Shown here: positions 36,845 through 44,839 of the stretch, in pieces
Numbering within the stretch: position 1 is the stretch's first letter
Layout: every line of letters begins with the position of its first letter
Assembly (NCBI RefSeq): GCF_014076415.1
Contig: NZ_CP043568.1
Location: 3,534,001-3,598,000 of the forward strand
Length of the DNA: 64,000 nt
Source of the DNA: Comamonas testosteroni
Lineage (GTDB): Bacteria > Pseudomonadota > Gammaproteobacteria > Burkholderiales > Burkholderiaceae_C
Reading direction: 5' to 3'
Notes under the pieces: generated by a model
The model's database searches: none
Told to the model about the DNA's origin: nothing
The model's input: only the letters and a program-made list of their open reading frames with translations
Position numbers and translations under genes: made by a program

Positions 36845-38377
36845 ATGCGCCTTCACCTCAAACGCTGGCTGTTCCTGCTGCACCGCTGGCTGGGCATTGC
36901 CGTATGCCTGTTCTTCGCGCTGTGGTTCGTCTCGGGCATGGTGATGATGTACGTGGGCTACCCCAAGCTCACCGAGGCCGAGCGGCTGCGCCACTTGCCG
37001 CCGCTGGACGGCACGGCCGCCCTGCTCTCGCCGGCCCAGGCGCTGCGCTCGGCAGGCATCGAGGGTCCGCTCAAGGACTTGCGGCTGCATGCGGGCAGCG
37101 CCGGCCGCCCCAGCTATCTGGCCACGCCCGAGGGCCGGCGCCAGCCCGTGGCCATCGACGCGCTCAGTGGCCAGGTACTGCGCGGTACAAGCCAGGCACA
37201 GGCCCTGGCCAGCGCCGCGGCCTTTGCGGGGTCCGGCCAGGGGCTTCGCTACCTGGGGTCGGTGCAGGAGGATGCCTTCAGCCACTCCCGCGCCCTGGAC
37301 ATGCACCGCCCCCTGCACCGCGTGCAGCTGGACGATGCCGAAGGCACGCTGCTCTACATCTCGGGCACGACGGCCGAGGTGGTGCGCGACGCCACGCGCG
37401 GCGAGCGCGGCTGGAACTACCTGGGCGCCTGGCTGCACTGGCTGTACATGTTCCGCGGCAATGCCTTCGATCCCTACTGGGCGGACCTCGTGAACGTGCT
37501 GTCGCTGATCGGCATCGCCGTGGCGGTCACGGGAACCGTGGTCGGCGTGATCCGCTGGCGCTTCAGGCGTCCCTACCGCAGCGGCCGGCGCACGCCCTAC
37601 CCGGGCCGTGCCATGCGCTGGCACCATGTCGCCGGCCTGCTGTTCGCACTGACCACGCTGGCATGGATCTTCAGCGGACTCATGTCCATGAACCCCTGGC
37701 GCCTGTTCGACACCGGCACGCCGCCGCTGCGCATGGCCGCATGGCAGGAAGGCCCGCTGGGCGTCTCGCAGGGCGATGCCACGGCGCAGGCGCTGCTGGA
37801 TGCCGCGGGCGGCCAGGTCCGCGAGCTGCGCTGGATCCGCGCGGCAGGGCGCTCCGAGGTGCTGGCCCGGACTTCGACCGGTGCGCCCCAGGTGCTGGAC
37901 AGCGCCAGTGCGACCTCCGTGGCCCATCAGCGCGACGTGTTGCTGGCCCGTGCCGCCCGCCTGATCGATGCACCCGTGCTGCGCAGCGAATGGCTGACCG
38001 CGCACGACCTGTACTGGTACGAGCGCGCCGAGCACACCATGATGGGCGGCCATGACAAGCCCCTGCCCTTGCTGCGCGTGGTTTTCGGCGATGCGGCGGC
38101 CAGCTGGGTGCACATCGATCCGCAGACGGGCCAGGTCCTGGGCCGGATGGACCGCAGCCAGCGCGTCAAGCGCTGGCTGTTCGCAATGCTGCACAGTTGG
38201 GACTGGCTGCCGCTGCTGCAGCGCCGCCCGCTGTGGGATGTGCTGCTGCTGGCCTTCAGCCTCGGCGGCCTGATGCTGAGCGCCACGGGCGTGCTGATCG
38301 GCCTGCGCCGGTTGCGCCGGAAGCGCGGCCATCATGCCCGGCCACACACATCCACCGAGGCGATTGCACATGGTTAG
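36845..38377 (+). CDS. PepSY-associated transmembrane protein
   Basis: 510 residues. Begins KRWLFLLHRWLGIAVCLFFA, the classic first helix of PepSY_TM proteins, followed by a periplasmic domain, further helices near residues 215-240 and 258-285, a second PepSY-like domain (VHIDPQTGQVLGRMDRSQR) and a last helix near 465-490. Proteins of this type accompany TonB siderophore receptors and some act as ferric-siderophore reductases. It starts 13 bases after the receptor gene. Inner membrane. Confidence 0.88.
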   Translation: MRLHLKRWLFLLHRWLGIAVCLFFALWFVSGMVMMYVGYPKLTEAERLRHLPPLDGTAALLSPAQALRSAGIEGPLKDLRLHAGSAGRPSYLATPEGRRQPVAIDALSGQVLRGTSQAQALASAAAFAGSGQGLRYLGSVQEDAFSHSRALDMHRPLHRVQLDDAEGTLLYISGTTAEVVRDATRGERGWNYLGAWLHWLYMFRGNAFDPYWADLVNVLSLIGIAVAVTGTVVGVIRWRFRRPYRSGRRTPYPGRAMRWHHVAGLLFALTTLAWIFSGLMSMNPWRLFDTGTPPLRMAAWQEGPLGVSQGDATAQALLDAAGGQVRELRWIRAAGRSEVLARTSTGAPQVLDSASATSVAHQRDVLLARAARLIDAPVLRSEWLTAHDLYWYERAEHTMMGGHDKPLPLLRVVFGDAAASWVHIDPQTGQVLGRMDRSQRVKRWLFAMLHSWDWLPLLQRRPLWDVLLLAFSLGGLMLSATGVLIGLRRLRRKRGHHARPHTSTEAIAHG

Positions 38378-38400
38378 CCGCCATACTATATGCTTGCCGC

Positions 38401-38892
38401 ATGCAACTCGAACAGAAATACCAGGCCTTGCTGGCCGAAGCCGAGCGTCGCCAGCTGGCCGATGCGGACAGCATCCGGCTGTGCTTCCAGACCCTGTCGC
38501 TGGCCGCGCGCATCGACCGTGACTGCGCGGCGCTGCTGGCGCCCCACGGCCTGTCCGAAGGGCGCTTCGTGCTCATGTTCCTGCTGGAAGCCGCTGGCGA
38601 GGGCCTGGCCCCCAATCACCTGGCCGAGCAGGCCGGCATCACGCGCGCCACGGTGACCGGATTGCTCGATGGTCTGGAGCGCGAGGCACTGGCCGAACGC
38701 CTGCCCGACCCCACCGACCGGCGTGCGCTGCGCGTGCAGCTCACCGCCAAGGGCCGCCAGCTGGCGCGCAGGCTGTTTGCCCAGCACAGTGCCTGGATCG
38801 CCGGCCTGTTCGCCAACCTCTCGCCGGCTGAACGCAGCCAGCTGGCCAGGCTGCTGACCAAGGCCGCGGCAGGCATGAAGGCTCCGGCATGA
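38401..38892 (+). CDS. MarR family transcriptional regulator
   Basis: 163 residues. The winged helix is APNHLAEQAGITRATVTGLL with the wing RLPDPTDRRALRVQLTAKG, as in MarR. It starts 23 bases after the PepSY gene and overlaps the next gene by four bases, so it belongs to this operon. It may control the receptor genes. No operator was recognised upstream of them. Confidence 0.88.
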   Translation: MQLEQKYQALLAEAERRQLADADSIRLCFQTLSLAARIDRDCAALLAPHGLSEGRFVLMFLLEAAGEGLAPNHLAEQAGITRATVTGLLDGLEREALAERLPDPTDRRALRVQLTAKGRQLARRLFAQHSAWIAGLFANLSPAERSQLARLLTKAAAGMKAPA

Positions 38893-39677
38893 CGGCATCG
38901 ATCCCCCGCCGCAAGGGTGCCAGCCGCAGCGCCGACATCACGCCCGAACTGCTGCGTGCCCTGTCGCTGGGCGAGATAGAAACCGCCACGCTGACCGAAA
39001 GCCTGGCCGTGGACCAGGCCCTGCTGCTGCAGGCTGTCTTTCCCGAGGACTGGGCACGGCTGGAGGACACGGCGCAGGCCCTGGGCCAGCTGGGCGTCCT
39101 CAAGCGCATGGAATGCGTGGGCGCCCTGCTGTGGCAGACGCTGGGCCAGGCGGGCTGGGAGCGCTGCCTCACGCACCGCTCGGACACGGCGCGAGGCTGG
39201 GCCTGCTTCATGGCCGGCGCCCAGCCCGGCCTGACGCTGCGCCAGCGATTGGATCTGGTGCGCCCGCTGGCCGACGACGCGCATTTCGGCGTGCGTGAAT
39301 GGGCATGGATGGGGGTGCGCCCGCACCTGGCCGGCGATCTGCCGCAGGCGGTGGATGCGCTGTCGCGCTGGACGGATCACCCCTCCGAGCGCCTGCGCCG
39401 CTTCGCCAGCGAGGCGCTGCGCCCGCGCGGTGTCTGGTGCAGCCATATCGCGGCGCTCAAGCAGCAGCCGGAAATCGCCCTGCCCCTGCTGGAGCCGCTG
39501 CGCTCCGATGCGTCCGGCTATGTGCAGGACTCGGTGGCCAACTGGCTCAACGATGCGGCCAAGAGCCGGCCGGACTGGGTGCGGGCGCTGTGCGCCCGGT
39601 GGCTGCGGGAATCGCCCCTGCCCGCCACGCGCCGCATCTGCGCGCGCGCGCAGCGCAGCCTCAAGAACCCGGCGTGA
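38889..39677 (+). CDS. HEAT-repeat protein, DNA-alkylation-repair-like
   Basis: 262 residues, nearly all helical with repeats of the form FGVREWAWMGVRPHLA ... RLRRFASEALRPRGVW ... YVQDSVANWLNDAAK, as in AlkD/HEAT-type proteins. The ATGA overlap with the MarR gene points to coupled translation. Its 3' end overlaps the convergent Fur-paralogue gene by 17 bases. Catalytic residues of AlkD glycosylases could not be verified, so activity on DNA is uncertain. Confidence 0.72.
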   Translation: MTASIPRRKGASRSADITPELLRALSLGEIETATLTESLAVDQALLLQAVFPEDWARLEDTAQALGQLGVLKRMECVGALLWQTLGQAGWERCLTHRSDTARGWACFMAGAQPGLTLRQRLDLVRPLADDAHFGVREWAWMGVRPHLAGDLPQAVDALSRWTDHPSERLRRFASEALRPRGVWCSHIAALKQQPEIALPLLEPLRSDASGYVQDSVANWLNDAAKSRPDWVRALCARWLRESPLPATRRICARAQRSLKNPA

Positions 39678-40119
39678 TCGCCAGGGAGCCCGACGCCGCC
39701 AGGTGCTCGCAATCGGGCTTGAGGCAACGCCCATACAAGGTATGGGAGTGCTCGACGATGGCAAATCCATGCGTGCGCGCCAGCAGCCGCTGGCGCTGTT
39801 CGATGGTGTCGTCGTGGAACTCCTGCACCCGGCCGCAGCGCGTGCAAATCAGATGGTCATGGTGCCCGCCGTCGTCGAGCTCGTAGACCGCCTTGCCCGC
39901 CGCGAAACGCTGGTGACGCAGCAGCCCGGCCTGCTCCAGCTGCGCCAGCACGCGGTAGACCGTGGCCAGGCTGGTGCCCCGGCCCTGGTCGCGCAGTTGT
40001 CGGTAGACTTCCTCCGCCGCCAGATGCCGGGCGGATCCGTGGCGGAAGACATCGAGTATCCACAGACGGGCCAGCGTGGCCTTCAACCCCAGATGCTTGA
40101 GATCGGTGGAATCGGACAT
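39661..40119 (-). CDS. Fur family transcriptional regulator (second paralogue)
   Basis: 152 residues. N-terminal winged helix with GTSLATVYRVLAQLEQAGLL; metal-site sequence DDGGHHDHLICTRCGRVQEF and a late CLKPDC cysteine pair. This resembles canonical Fur more than the Zur encoded at 43063. It is the last gene of the zinc operon, starting 18 bases after the carbonic anhydrase gene. Whether it senses iron or zinc cannot be told from sequence. Confidence 0.88.
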   Translation of the reverse strand: MSDSTDLKHLGLKATLARLWILDVFRHGSARHLAAEEVYRQLRDQGRGTSLATVYRVLAQLEQAGLLRHQRFAAGKAVYELDDGGHHDHLICTRCGRVQEFHDDTIEQRQRLLARTHGFAIVEHSHTLYGRCLKPDCEHLAASGSLAITPGS

Positions 40120-40136
40120 ACGGTTCTCCTGAGCGG

Positions 40137-40697
40137 TCAGAACTCGTTGTGGATGGCCTTGTAGCCATGCACCAGCGCATTGTTGGTGCGTACCACATCC
40201 TCGGAGAACTCGCTGGCGTCGGCCGGAACCTGCGCCAGCGTGGCCAGGTCGGTTTCCGGGCCGAGGCGCGCGGTGGACGGTACATAAAAGCCCGCAGGCA
40301 GGTGACAGCCATCGACCACGGCGTTGTAGCGCACCACGCAGCCGTCATCGACCACGCAGTTGAACAGCACGCTGTTGAAGCCGATGAACACGCCACTGCC
40401 CACGCTACAGGGGCCGTGGACGATAGCGCGGTGGGCAATCGAGGTGTTGCGCCCGACAGTGACGCGCGCGCCGGACTTGGAGTGGATCACCACCCCGTCC
40501 TGGATGTTGGAGTGCGCGCCGATCACGATGGGGTCGATGTGGCCGTCCGCATCCATCTCGTCGGCGCGGATCACCGCATACGGACCGATGAAGACGTTTT
40601 CCTCCACCACCACCAGGCCGCAGAGGATGGCCGTGGGATCGACGAAGGCGCTCGGGTGGATCCGCGGCAGGTCGCCGCGCGGGTTCTTGCGGATCAT
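40137..40697 (-). CDS. Gamma-class carbonic anhydrase-like hexapeptide protein
   Basis: 186 residues. Left-handed beta-helix hexapeptide repeats run through [39 protein letters not shown] and [20 protein letters not shown]; histidines in [13 protein letters not shown] could bind metal. Such proteins are repeatedly found in zinc-starvation loci as substitutes for zinc carbonic anhydrases. Its start overlaps the L36 stop (ATGA). Enzymatic activity is inferred. Confidence 0.85.
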   Translation of the reverse strand: MIRKNPRGDLPRIHPSAFVDPTAILCGLVVVEENVFIGPYAVIRADEMDADGHIDPIVIGAHSNIQDGVVIHSKSGARVTVGRNTSIAHRAIVHGPCSVGSGVFIGFNSVLFNCVVDDGCVVRYNAVVDGCHLPAGFYVPSTARLGPETDLATLAQVPADASEFSEDVVRTNNALVHGYKAIHNEF

Positions 40698-40843
40698 CCC
40701 TTGCGCTTGTTCTTGGCACCGCCCTGGCGCGCCTTGAAACGCGGGTTGCTCTTGCAGATCACATAGGTACGGCCACGGCGGCGCACGACCTGGCAGTCGC
40801 GGTGGCGCAGCTTGGCTTCCTTGAGGGACGAGAGGACTTGCAT
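40694..40843 (-). CDS. rpmJ: Ribosomal protein L36, zinc-independent (type B) paralogue
   Basis: 49 residues: [20 protein letters not shown] begins it, then [17 protein letters not shown] and a basic end. Standard L36 binds zinc with three Cys and one His; here only two cysteines remain and the histidine position (PKHK in E. coli) is PRFK, so this is the C-minus form (YkgO type) that replaces the zinc form when zinc is scarce. Its place between folE2 and the carbonic anhydrase gene, behind a Zur-like site, agrees. Confidence 0.93.
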   Translation of the reverse strand: MQVLSSLKEAKLRHRDCQVVRRRGRTYVICKSNPRFKARQGGAKNKRKG

Positions 40844-40873
40844 GGGAAAAGCTCCTGAAGTGGAAGGAAAGGG

Positions 40874-41779
40874 TCAGAAATCGGTGGGCTCGGCCCAGGC
40901 CACGGCATCGTGCGGGTGCAGGCTTTCCAGATGGCGCACATGCACGCGAGGCTGGGCATGGGTGCCCGCCAGGGCCGCCTGGATACGGCGCGCCGCGTCC
41001 TCGACGAACATCAGGTTGCGGCCATTGAGCGCGGCAAAGGCCTGCTCGTCGGCCCGCTTGACCGCCGTCTGCACGGGCGTGCCCAGCGCCTGTTCCACGC
41101 GGCCGATCAGTGCCAGGATGCCCAGGTCGGGCGCATCGGCGGCCAGGTCCACGCTGACGCGCGCCTCGCTGCGCTGGCTGTGCGCCGTGGCCAGCGTCCC
41201 GTGCTTGCGCAGCCAGCCGGCGACGCTCGAAGGCTCGACCCGGGTCTGCCCCTCGAAAGCCTGGAGAAAGCCCTGCTCCAGCAGTTGCCGCGACAGCGCC
41301 GCCGAGCAGGGGCAGGTCGAGGAATAGCCCACGCTGACCTGCAGCCGCAGCTGGAACACGCCCTGAGCCAGCATGGCGTCCAGCCGCACGGGGTAGGCCT
41401 TCCAGCCTGACAGGTCCCGGGTCACGAGCGCGGGGCGCTGGGTCAGCAGGTCCATGGCCAGGCGCAACCGCGCGCTGCGGCTGGCGCAGTCGCGGTGGCT
41501 GTCGATCATGGCCTGCAACGCGTGGCGCAGGCCGAAGGGCGTCAAGGCCGCTTCTTCCGCCAGGCTGTCCAGCTGGCGATAGAGCCGGGACATGTGTATG
41601 CCCTTGACATGCGGGGCCGGAAGATCGACCTGCACGTCGGCACGGGCATGCAGTTCACGCCAGTAGCCAGGCTCGGCCACGGTCACGGGCAGGTCTATGC
41701 CCTGCATGCCCACCCATTGCAGCGGGCTCAGGCTGGGGGCGGGGTCGGTCAGGGAAACGTCGGGAAGAGGTGCGAGCAT
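40874..41779 (-). CDS. folE2: GTP cyclohydrolase FolE2 (type IB, zinc-independent)
   Basis: 301 residues. Diagnostic segments: [17 protein letters not shown], the catalytic region [20 protein letters not shown] with its cysteine, and [12 protein letters not shown]. FolE2 makes dihydroneopterin triphosphate for folate using metals other than zinc and replaces FolE under zinc limitation. The ATG at 41779 is chosen as the family start. It follows the GTPase gene by 16 bases in the Zur-type operon. Confidence 0.95.
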   Translation of the reverse strand: MLAPLPDVSLTDPAPSLSPLQWVGMQGIDLPVTVAEPGYWRELHARADVQVDLPAPHVKGIHMSRLYRQLDSLAEEAALTPFGLRHALQAMIDSHRDCASRSARLRLAMDLLTQRPALVTRDLSGWKAYPVRLDAMLAQGVFQLRLQVSVGYSSTCPCSAALSRQLLEQGFLQAFEGQTRVEPSSVAGWLRKHGTLATAHSQRSEARVSVDLAADAPDLGILALIGRVEQALGTPVQTAVKRADEQAFAALNGRNLMFVEDAARRIQAALAGTHAQPRVHVRHLESLHPHDAVAWAEPTDF

Positions 41780-41795
41780 GCGGATTCCTGCGGGT

Positions 41796-43016
41796 TCAAT
41801 TCCATCCTGGGAAAGGGTTGTGCCACTGTGTCCAGGCCTGCGGGCCCCGGGCCATCTCGCCATCGGTCAGCAGGCAGGCATCCAGGCGCCCGCGCAGCAC
41901 GGCCTCGTCCATGTCCATGCCGATCAGCACCAGCTCCTGGCGCGCATCGCCGACACCGTCCACCCATTTTTCGAGGATGCGTTCCACCGTCTCGCTATCG
42001 CGCGGCCAGCGTTCGGCCTCCACGGCCGCCCACCAGTGACCAGCCGGGCCATGGCGGGCCACGGCACCGGCCTGGGACCAGGAACCGGCCAGCGCTGGAT
42101 GGCTGGCCAGCCAGAAGAATCCCTTGGAGCGCACCACGCCCGGCCATTCGCTTTCGACCAGATCGAAGAAGCGCTGCGGATGGAAAGGCCGGCGCGCACG
42201 GTAGACGAAGCTGCGGATGCCGTATTCCTCGCTCTCCGGCCGGTGCATGCCACGCAGCTCCTGCAACCAGCCCGGCGCCCGGGATGCTGCCTCGAAGTCG
42301 AACAGGCCCGTGTCCAGTACCCTGTCCAGCGGCAACCGGCCAAAGCTGGCGATCTCCATGCGGGCACGCGGATTGAGGCCGCGCAGAATGGCCATCAGCC
42401 GCGCGCAATCGTCCTCGCTGACCAGGTCGATCTTGTTGAGCACGATCACATCGCAGAACTCCACCTGCTCGATCAGCAGGTCGACCACGGTGCGGGCATC
42501 CTCCTCGCCCAGGGACTCGCCGCGCGAGCGCAGGCTGTCCCTCGAGCCGTAGTCATGCAGGAAGTTGAAGGCATCGACCACGGTGACCATGGTGTCCAGT
42601 CGCGCCACGTCGCCCAGGCTGCGGCCGTCCTCGCCCGCGAAGGTGAAGGTCTCGGCCACGGGCAAGGGCTCGGAAATGCCGGTGGACTCGATCACCAGCT
42701 GGTCGAAACGGCCCTCGCGCGCCAGCCGGTCCACCTCCAGCAGCAGGTCCTCGCGCAGCGTGCAGCAGATGCAGCCGTTGCTCATCTCCACCAGCCGTTC
42801 CTCGGTGCGCGACAGGCCCGCGCCGCCATCACGCACCAGGGCCGCGTCGATGTTGACCTCGGACATGTCGTTGACGATGACCGCCACGCGCCGGCCCTCG
42901 CGGTTGTGCAGGATGTGGTTGAGCAAGGTCGTCTTGCCCGCGCCCAGAAAGCCGGACAGCACGGTCACGGGCAGCCGGGCATGCGGCGGCGGCACCTGCG
43001 CTTCGGTATGCATCAT
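41796..43016 (-). CDS. COG0523 GTPase, zinc chaperone type (ZigA/CobW)
   Basis: 406 residues. Walker [18 protein letters not shown], the metal motif [12 protein letters not shown] (CxCC), the DxxG region [10 protein letters not shown], and the NKIDL guanine motif form a complete G3E GTPase; a CobW C-terminal domain follows. Zur-linked members deliver zinc to client enzymes. It is the second gene of the operon after zur. Residue pattern fits ZigA-like rather than cobalamin CobW, but this is by context. Confidence 0.93.
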   Translation of the reverse strand: MMHTEAQVPPPHARLPVTVLSGFLGAGKTTLLNHILHNREGRRVAVIVNDMSEVNIDAALVRDGGAGLSRTEERLVEMSNGCICCTLREDLLLEVDRLAREGRFDQLVIESTGISEPLPVAETFTFAGEDGRSLGDVARLDTMVTVVDAFNFLHDYGSRDSLRSRGESLGEEDARTVVDLLIEQVEFCDVIVLNKIDLVSEDDCARLMAILRGLNPRARMEIASFGRLPLDRVLDTGLFDFEAASRAPGWLQELRGMHRPESEEYGIRSFVYRARRPFHPQRFFDLVESEWPGVVRSKGFFWLASHPALAGSWSQAGAVARHGPAGHWWAAVEAERWPRDSETVERILEKWVDGVGDARQELVLIGMDMDEAVLRGRLDACLLTDGEMARGPQAWTQWHNPFPGWN

Positions 43017-43062
43017 GGAATCTCGAAAAAGCGAATCTAGAAAAGCACAATCTCAGCGGCGC

Positions 43063-43455
43063 TCAGGCGCGGGCTGGCGCGCATGCCGTGCATTTGCCAT
43101 GCAACTCGATGTTGGAATGCCCCAGGGCAAAGCGGTTGTTCCGCGCCCAGTGGTCCAGGCAGTGCCCCAGCTGTTCATCGATGAACTCGTCCACATGGCC
43201 GCATCCGTCACAGATGGCGAAAGCCGTCATGCCGTGGTCGCAACCCGGGGGATGCGCACAGCACACATAGGCGTTCATCGACTCCAGCCGATGGACCAGC
43301 CCCCGCTCGGCCAGCTTGTCCAGGGCGCGGTAGACCTGGGTGGGGGCGCTCAGGCCCTGGCTCCGAAGCTGGTCGAGCAGCGCATAGGCGGAGAGTGGGG
43401 CCGCGGCTTGCTGGAGGGTGTCGAGCACCCGTTGCTGGTGGGCGGTCAATGGCAT
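43063..43455 (-). CDS. zur: Zinc uptake regulator Zur
   Basis: 130 residues from the ATG at 43455, preceded by GAGGAA. Fur-family winged helix (SAPTQVYRALDKLAERGLV), then CCAHPPGCDHGMTAFAICDG and the structural zinc pair CTAC at the end. It heads the operon of zinc-independent paralogues, and a 26-bp palindrome lies 63 bases upstream, so it should repress itself and the operon when zinc is adequate. Context makes Zur much more likely than Fur. Confidence 0.92.
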   Translation of the reverse strand: MPLTAHQQRVLDTLQQAAAPLSAYALLDQLRSQGLSAPTQVYRALDKLAERGLVHRLESMNAYVCCAHPPGCDHGMTAFAICDGCGHVDEFIDEQLGHCLDHWARNNRFALGHSNIELHGKCTACAPARA

Positions 43456-43517
43456 GGTGATTTCCTCTTGAGCGGGTGGCGAGCGTGGCAAACCTTTTTG
43501 CACGCAGCGCGCCACGC

Positions 43518-43543
43518 ATTTGTTAAGTTATAACATAACAAAT
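43518..43543 (-). promoter_or_regulatory. Zur box
   Basis: ATTTGTTA(A)GTTATAAC(A)TAACAAAT is palindromic over 26 bases with one mismatched pair, and holds the GTTATAAC core of proteobacterial Zur boxes. It is upstream of zur and, divergently, about 110 bases from the MarR gene start at 43651. Confidence 0.88.
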
Positions 43544-43595
43544 ACCCAATGCGCACCGACTGCGCCCCATGACCGGCATCGATGCGCCCAAGCAA

Positions 43596-43633
43596 TTGAC
43601 AACAAGTCACCAATATTGGAAACTTGTTGTCAA
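43596..43633 (+). promoter_or_regulatory. 38-bp palindromic operator before the MarR gene
   Basis: TTGACAACAAGT and ACTTGTTGTCAA are exact inverted arms; a second palindrome CCAATATTGG lies at the centre. Only two of 19 pairs mismatch. The left arm begins with a consensus-like -35 TTGACA. Spanning the probable promoter, it is the obvious self-operator of the MarR protein. Confidence 0.8.
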
Positions 43634-43650
43634 TATAAGGAACCACTTCG

Positions 43651-44115
43651 ATGCCACAAACCAAAGTCGATCGGCTGACCTCCACCACGCTGGCCGTATT
43701 CCGCCTCAACGGCCTGCTGATCCATTGGGGAGATCGCTTCAGCGAATCCCAGGGGCTCACCAGCGCGCGCTGGCAGATGCTGGGGGCACTGGCGCTCGCG
43801 GACCAGGCGCTAAGCGCCCCGCAGATCGGAGACAGGATGGGCGTGACCCGGCAGGCCGCACAGCGGCAATTGAACCTGCTCCTCGACGAAGGCATGGTCG
43901 AGGCGCTGGCCAATCCCCAGCACAAACGGTCGCCGCTGTATGCCCTGACACCGCAGGGATGCAAGGCATACGATGCACTGGACCAGCGGTGGCAGGCGCA
44001 TGTGAAGCAACTGTCCCGCCATTTCGAGGAGGCCGATCTGGTCACGACGCTGAATGTCCTGCAGTCGCTTGCGGCTGCCCACGCCACCCCGCAGGAGCCG
44101 TCCGATGCCACGTAA
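43651..44115 (+). CDS. MarR family transcriptional regulator
   Basis: 154 residues. LSAPQIGDRMGVTRQAAQRQ and LLLDEGMVEALANPQHKRSP give the MarR helix-turn-helix and wing. It overlaps the next gene by 11 bases and is divergent from zur. The 38-bp palindrome 17 bases upstream makes autorepression very likely. Ligand unknown. Confidence 0.9.
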   Translation: MPQTKVDRLTSTTLAVFRLNGLLIHWGDRFSESQGLTSARWQMLGALALADQALSAPQIGDRMGVTRQAAQRQLNLLLDEGMVEALANPQHKRSPLYALTPQGCKAYDALDQRWQAHVKQLSRHFEEADLVTTLNVLQSLAAAHATPQEPSDAT

Positions 44116-44557
44116 GACCCTGCAGCGGCTGCATGGAACCGCGGCCATGGCAGCCTTGCTGCTGATCGCTGTTTTCTGGTCCATGTCCCTCGTCTCCTGG
44201 CTTTGGCTGGGACCCGATGGCACGCGGGCCGTCAAGCAGTCCATCGCCTACGCGCTGCCAGTCCTGGTGCTGGCCATGGCCGTGACCGCCGGCACCGGTG
44301 CCCGGCTCGCAGGGGCGGCCCACCCTCCTCTCATCCTGCGCAAGAAGCGCCGCATGCCCTTCGTGGCAGCCAATGCCCTGCTGGTTCTCATCCCTGCGGC
44401 GCTTTGGCTGCACTGGCGGGCGCAAAGCGGCACATTCGGCACAGGCTTCCATGCCGTACAGGCTGCGGAGTTGCTGGCCGGCCTGTGCAATCTGGCGCTG
44501 CTCGGCCTCAACGCGAGGGATGGACTGCGGCTCGGCCGACGCCACCCTGCGACCTGA
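44105..44557 (+). CDS. Small inner-membrane protein of unknown function
   Basis: 150 residues with four predicted membrane helices (about residues 15-35, 48-68, 83-103, 115-135). The short basic loop RKKRRMPF separates the middle two. It starts inside the MarR gene, so the MarR protein probably controls it. I do not recognise a named family; a transport or resistance role is speculation. Confidence 0.72.
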   Translation: MPRKTLQRLHGTAAMAALLLIAVFWSMSLVSWLWLGPDGTRAVKQSIAYALPVLVLAMAVTAGTGARLAGAAHPPLILRKKRRMPFVAANALLVLIPAALWLHWRAQSGTFGTGFHAVQAAELLAGLCNLALLGLNARDGLRLGRRHPAT

Positions 44558-44767
44558 GGCCGGGTTCAAACCGAAAGCGCAATTCGCTCACGCAACCACT
44601 GGTGTGCCGGATCGCGACGACAGCCCCCATGCCAGAGCATCAGCATCTCGAAGCCTGGCACCCGGATCGGAGACTCGACCAACGTGAATCCTGGCTCGCC
44701 CCAATGCGGCGGGCCACCGCGGATGAGTCAACCCCGGGCGCCCTGCATGCCTGCGGCTCCCGCATGA

Positions 44768-44802
44768 AAAAGGCCGGCCACCCTCTCGGGCGGCCGGCCT
44801 TG
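44768..44802 (-). terminator. Terminator of the monomeric icd gene
   Basis: AAGGCCGGCC and GGCCGGCCTT form a perfect ten-pair stem; on minus it ends in CCTTTTTCATG with a T-run. It lies 38 bases past the stop, in the 282-base gap after the membrane-protein gene, where nothing else was seen. Confidence 0.85.
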
Positions 44803-44839
44803 CGGCATGCCAGCCGGGGCCTGGCCCCGGCGCAGTCTC

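Noticed and set aside
44555..44600. GGTTCAAACC considered as a tRNA T-arm
   Set aside because: No acceptor stem, anticodon arm or CCA-type end could be built around it; no tRNA gene was found in the window.
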